Positions 60,263 to 64,000 of a stretch of DNA of 64,000 bases are shown here, one piece after another (positions within the stretch are counted from its first letter, which is position 1; each line of letters begins with the position of its first letter). Position numbers and translations under genes: made by a program. The notes under the pieces were generated by a model, which saw only the letters and a program-made list of their open reading frames with translations, was not told the DNA's origin and searched no databases. Origin of the DNA: Lumnitzera littorea (lineage: Eukaryota > Streptophyta > Magnoliopsida > Myrtales > Combretaceae); assembly GCA_024138015.1 (NCBI GenBank), contig JAMXBB010000009.1, forward strand, positions 91,185,532-91,249,531, given 5' to 3'.

Positions 60263-61222
60263 TCATATTGATAACAAAAATCTCCTAATTCTTTTTTTAG
60301 GAGTTCTTTTTTCCTTTTGAATTTTTGACTTAAGCTTTAAATCATTGCACAAACTTAATCCTTCTAAATTGGTTATATTAACTATTTCTCGAAAAGTAAT
60401 AGTTGAATTATTTGAAGTAAGATTATAATTTTGATAAATTCTTTTTTTTACCTTATTCACAAATAACTTTGGAAGGCCATATATAAATCTTTCTTTCCAA
60501 TAACTACTATTATAATCTTCTATTGAAAACACTTTTGTAAAGAAAAAATCTTTATACTATTTAAAATCATTGAAAGTTGGACACTTAAGATTTTGAAGAA
60601 TTTCACTATTTCTTTCTTTAAATTGAATAGGATCTCCGATAAAACGTTTAGTAATAACATAAATTAACATTGGAACAAAATCTTCTATTTGATATAAAGT
60701 ATTATCTCTCATTATTTCATTTTTTGCATGTAAAATATAGTGACGTTGTTGATCATCAAGGTAATTTTTCCATAAATTTTTTTGCATACTAGTGAATCTA
60801 GTTATTAAAAATTCTGCAATCTTTTTATCAATGTTTCCAAATTGCTTATAAGAATTTGATGCAATTATCATTAAATTTAAAATATCCAAAATTTGATGTT
60901 TAGTTTGACTATCTATATTCCATTCATAAATTCTTTTTCCAAAAAATTTACTTTAATCTACATATTTGAGAAAATTGATTTGTCAAATTATCTATGTCTT
61001 CATCTATTATATTAATAGTTTCCTTTTTTCCCAATTCTAACTTACTAACTTATTTGAAATTTCTTCTAATAAATTATCACTTTTTTTAAACTTAAAATTT
61101 TGAATATCTAGAACAAATCTTGGAGGATAAATGGTTTTTACAGTTGTAGATTTTAAAGTACTTGATTCCTCTTTTGAAATTCTTATTGGATTTTTCTTTT
61201 TATCGAGTTTTTCTACTAACAT
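60263..61222 (-). pseudogene. Caulimovirid coat-protein-like region, broken
   Basis: Three open pieces (61222-61037, 60889-60557, 60532-60263) lie in order but are separated by stops or shifts. The last contains YWKERFIYGLPKLFVNKV and, about 45 residues later, GLSLCNDLKLKSKI. Both are hallmark blocks of the caulimovirid capsid domain. Conserved spacing and order make the family assignment solid. The pieces are AT-rich like the rest of the fossil and unlike crop retrotransposons nearby. No functional coat protein can come from this locus. Confidence 0.88.
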
Positions 61223-62795
61223 ATTTTCTATTCTATCTGTTTGTTGACTAATTGTATGTAAAATTTGATTGGTGTAATTATTTTGAGCCTTTAGACTATT
61301 GAAATCTTGATTTTCTCCTATAGTTTTCTTGAAAGGTAAGACTTTTAATGTTTTATTTTAAACTTTAATATCCACTTCTTAAAGTGAAGGATGGGTTCCT
61401 ACAGTTGTTCCTTCTTAAGTTTCCCAATTTTGACTTGATGACTTAATTGTTTGAATGTAATAACGCTTATTTAGACCAAAGTTTTTAACAAACCATTTAA
61501 AAAAACAAAACACTTTTTCTTAATATAGTCTACATATCACTATACCACATGACCCTAATTGAATAAGTTTCTTCCTTTGTATAAGTTTCGAAATATTTTC
61601 TCCTTTTCAAAGTGTTTTTTTTTTTTTAAATAAAAGTCTTTGCTAAAAAAATCTTTGTCTATCTCAAAAGGTTCTTCTATGCTTATAACATTTAATTCAT
61701 TGATTTGAGAATAAGTGGAAGAATTTGACTGATTTTGATAAATTAGCTCTAGAATAGATAGTTGAAAATCTACACCTCTAAGTCTTACTGAGTTAGATGG
61801 GGTTTCTAACCTAATATTTTCATTTTCTTCTTTGGGAGTTTGATCATTTTGACTAGTTCTTGGAAATGTAACATTTATTTTATTGAAATAATCTTCTATA
61901 TTTGGATTAATTGACCTTTTATCAGTTATTCTAAGGAATTAAATTCTAATACTACCATTATCAAATCTTTGAGCAAGAGTAGGTTTAGTTTGACAAACAC
62001 TAAGTCTTAGTGGAAGGACTTCTTCTAAGGTCCATTCCTCTAGCAATTGAACTTCATTCCAACTTGATAACTTTGGAGTAAATACTTTTGAATATGCTAT
62101 ATTGGCTTATAAAAGAACAGTTTCTCCTGTGGTAGATAACTTTTTGGCTTTTGGATTAATTTGAAAACTTATAATTTTATAGTAGATTCTAAGGATAAGT
62201 GCCATAACTTTAGTTCCTTCTACAAAATTATGATTTTGAAATTGAATATATAACACTAAACTATCCATAATTTTTAGATCATCTAAACCTATTGAAAAAT
62301 GAGGAAAACATTAAGTATACCAAAGTCCTTTATGAAGATTGGTTTAGAATAATGACAAAGTGGTTTAATTAAAATCTGTATTTCTTACATCTCTTAACTA
62401 AAGTAAAACAAGATGATTAATGCCTTTTCTACAAAGAGGTTTGATCAAAATTTGAATAAGTCTAACATGTAAATATTTATATTTTTTATCTATGCTTTTG
62501 AATAGTTGTTTTGACAGCGATTTGATAACTTCAGGCTTCCTGATAAAGAAATAATTTTTTCAATAGTTTTGATCACATAATCATGCTTTAGACTAAAATT
62601 TTCAATTTCATAAATCTCTTTAGGTTTTTTGTTGAGAATTGACCAATTATTTAAGTCTTATTTAATTTGAGAAATCTTAATTTCAGAAAAATTATAAATA
62701 TCTTGATTTGAATCACTAGATTCTGTATCTATGGAAAAAGAGCTTTATCCAAATTTAAAACTTGAAGAAGAGGAAGATCTTCTTAATAAATTCAT
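61223..62795 (-). pseudogene. Caulimovirid movement-side ORF, broken
   Basis: The reading likely starts at an ATG at 62795 (MNLLRRSSSSS), with a Ser-rich N terminus, and hits an in-frame stop after 16 codons. Coding-like sequence continues on the minus strand, for example near 62020-62140 (TTGETVLL, then ANIAYSKVFTPKLSSWNEV). The position upstream of the coat region is where caulimovirids encode the cell-to-cell movement protein. I infer the role from gene order, not from a clear motif. The part 61140-61780 is the arm duplicated in inverted form at 58925-59590. Confidence 0.55.
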
Positions 62796-62857
62796 CTTTA
62801 TTTAATAAAGACTCAACACTTTGCTAAGTGAATTTGTATTAACCTATTCACTTGCGG

Positions 62858-63326
62858 TTTTTTACATGTAAAAATATAATTATTATTGTTTTATATATAC
62901 ATATCAAAATTTTGTAAATATTTATATATTGCTTATTGTTTTACATGGCGTACTAGTATCATTAAATCTTTTTTCCTTACCTAGACAATTATAACAAACA
63001 CGCTTCCTCCTGAATGGAAAAACATGGATAAGGATCTATGGATATTATGAAGGGAAAAATGAATATATAAATAAATAAAAGTTAAATTTTAGTATAATTT
63101 TTTACATAGTTTTATATATGTATTTAGTCTTTTAATTTTGATATTGAACTATTAGCCCTTAAATCTTTGAAAAAATGCTTTTAGCAAGTGATATGACCAT
63201 TTAGTTCTTAATTTTATCGTTTTTCATTATTTAAGGTTCTTTCATATTTTATTTTAGGAAAAATAGTAAAATAAAGTTTAAAAGCACCTTTTATATATAT
63301 AGAGTTCTAAAGATTTGAAATTTAAG
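62858..63326 (+). repeat. Direct repeat R2 right of the viral fossil
   Basis: Partner of R1 (58143-58636). It begins only about 60 bp upstream of the viral ORF start, and the interval 62796-62857 has no clear primer-binding sequence. R2 ends in GAAATTTAA; beyond this point the two copies diverge. Confidence 0.85.
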
Positions 63327-64000
63327 TGCTGAATTTCAAAGATAAGGGTTAGGAGATGAGTGCAAAAAAGCAAATCTAAAGAGGTGTATTGTTGTTTATA
63401 AAAATAGATGTATCTTTTATTGATGTTTTGATGTGTAAAAAATGTGGCACATATTGGGTCTTATTTTTCTACATACAGTATGGAGAATCCTATATATTAG
63501 TTAAATAATAAAATGCACTTTTACAAAAAAAAAAAAAAGAAGTATTTTCCTTGCACCATCTACCTAACTATATTTTCAATGGTTTAATTTAATAGATATT
63601 ATATCAATGATTTTAATGATGTCTAGTAAAAAAACATGGATAAAACCATATAATTGCCCTTAAAGTGAAAGTGAAAATGGATGAAAATAGAGACAAAGTG
63701 GTGAAAATATTTGTATTAACTAGAAAATGACCCATCATGATGATCATGTAGATGCAAATGTGGCTACATGTGAAATTATTAAGAAAAATGATAAAAGTAT
63801 AATTGACATATACTATGTGTCCAAAGAAAGAAAGTTGTTATAAATTAAAAATTAAATAATTGTTCTCATTATCTATAAAATTTTAAGTTATCAAATTAGA
63901 TAAAAATGTAAAACTTTCATATTTAATTTTTCAATTTTTAAATCAAAAGAAGTTATTAGGCAACTATTTAGAATCATGAAACTATATAATTAGTCTCAAA
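63327..64000. other. AT-rich intergenic stretch, nothing recognised
   Basis: No coding frame, repeat end or RNA gene could be supported in this last stretch. Confidence 0.5.

Larger units (their letters stand above)
58925..62795 (-). mobile_element. Endogenous caulimovirid (plant pararetrovirus) fragment, rearranged
   Basis: Gene order on the minus strand is a movement-side ORF from about 62795, coat-protein-like coding (61222-60263), a Cys-His zinc finger and a downstream acidic linker to about 59604. This fits the N-terminal half of a caulimovirid with fused or adjacent movement and coat regions, such as petuvirus or florendovirus types. The exact genus is not determined. Stops and frameshifts break every ORF. 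No protease, reverse transcriptase or RNase H was recognised, so it is an incomplete fossil. Part of the sequence is duplicated in inverted orientation at 58925-59590. Confidence 0.85.

Noticed and set aside
58143..63326. Viral block as an LTR retrotransposon with R1 and R2 as LTRs
   Set aside because: The repeats lack TG...CA ends and no primer-binding or polypurine sites were found; coding is caulimovirid-like and contains an inverted copy.
1..64000. tRNA, rRNA or intact host genes
   Set aside because: None could be identified by eye on either strand; all recognisable coding belongs to mobile elements or the viral fossil.

Overview
This window looks like intergenic nuclear DNA from a flowering plant, probably a eudicot. 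It is strongly AT-rich and carries decayed plant LTR retrotransposons, a plant L1-type LINE, Helitron-like fragments and an endogenous caulimovirid (plant pararetrovirus) fragment. I found no intact host protein-coding gene, tRNA, rRNA or CRISPR array. Every recognisable coding region belongs to a mobile element or to the viral fossil, and all are broken by stops or frameshifts. Domain calls come from reading translated motifs by eye, without a database search.

Left part (about 0.8-19.6 kb). A minus-strand Ty3/gypsy chromovirus-like element (gag at 6.3-5.2 kb, protease, RT, RNase H, integrase down to 0.84 kb) is interrupted inside its integrase by a solo LTR (1122-2464). A long LTR, apparently of a Del/Tekay-type family (copy A, 6594-10865, flanked by CTAAG), lies upstream of its gag and is itself interrupted by another solo LTR (9155-10394, flanked by GTATA). 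Two further LTR-type remnants lie at 10.9-13.7 kb. A second solo LTR of the long family (copy B, 13685-16438) has perfect TCTTA duplications.

Middle part (17.8-44.8 kb). A low-copy sequence at 17.85-18.45 kb is repeated at 24.29-24.79 kb, and its second copy appears to resume at 44.64 kb. Between the two copies lies solo LTR E (19590-23983), which holds a nested solo LTR. The second copy was split by about 20 kb of nested elements: a minus-strand long LTR (copy D), joined to a LINE, was entered by a structurally complete but dead Tat-type Ty3/gypsy element (25123-39755). That element has both LTRs, a PBS-like site, a PPT-like site and near-identical target-site duplications. It contains a third plus-strand solo LTR (copy C, 26138-29673, flanked by ATAGA). 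It also carries an extra spliced-looking ORF on the opposite strand (29960-32.8 kb) and six tandem repeats of about 87 bp at 33.22-33.74 kb.

Right part (44.8-64 kb). This is mostly very AT-rich sequence with LTR-like debris, two short minus-strand Helitron-like elements (49992-50553 and 51405-51895), and a caulimovirid fossil (58.93-62.80 kb). The fossil has movement-side, coat-protein and zinc-finger coding on the minus strand, plus a head-to-head inverted second copy of one segment. It is flanked by direct repeats of about 0.5 kb. No viral protease or reverse transcriptase was recognised.

The genes do not act together as a system. The value of the window is its insertion history, which target-site duplications let one reconstruct layer by layer.
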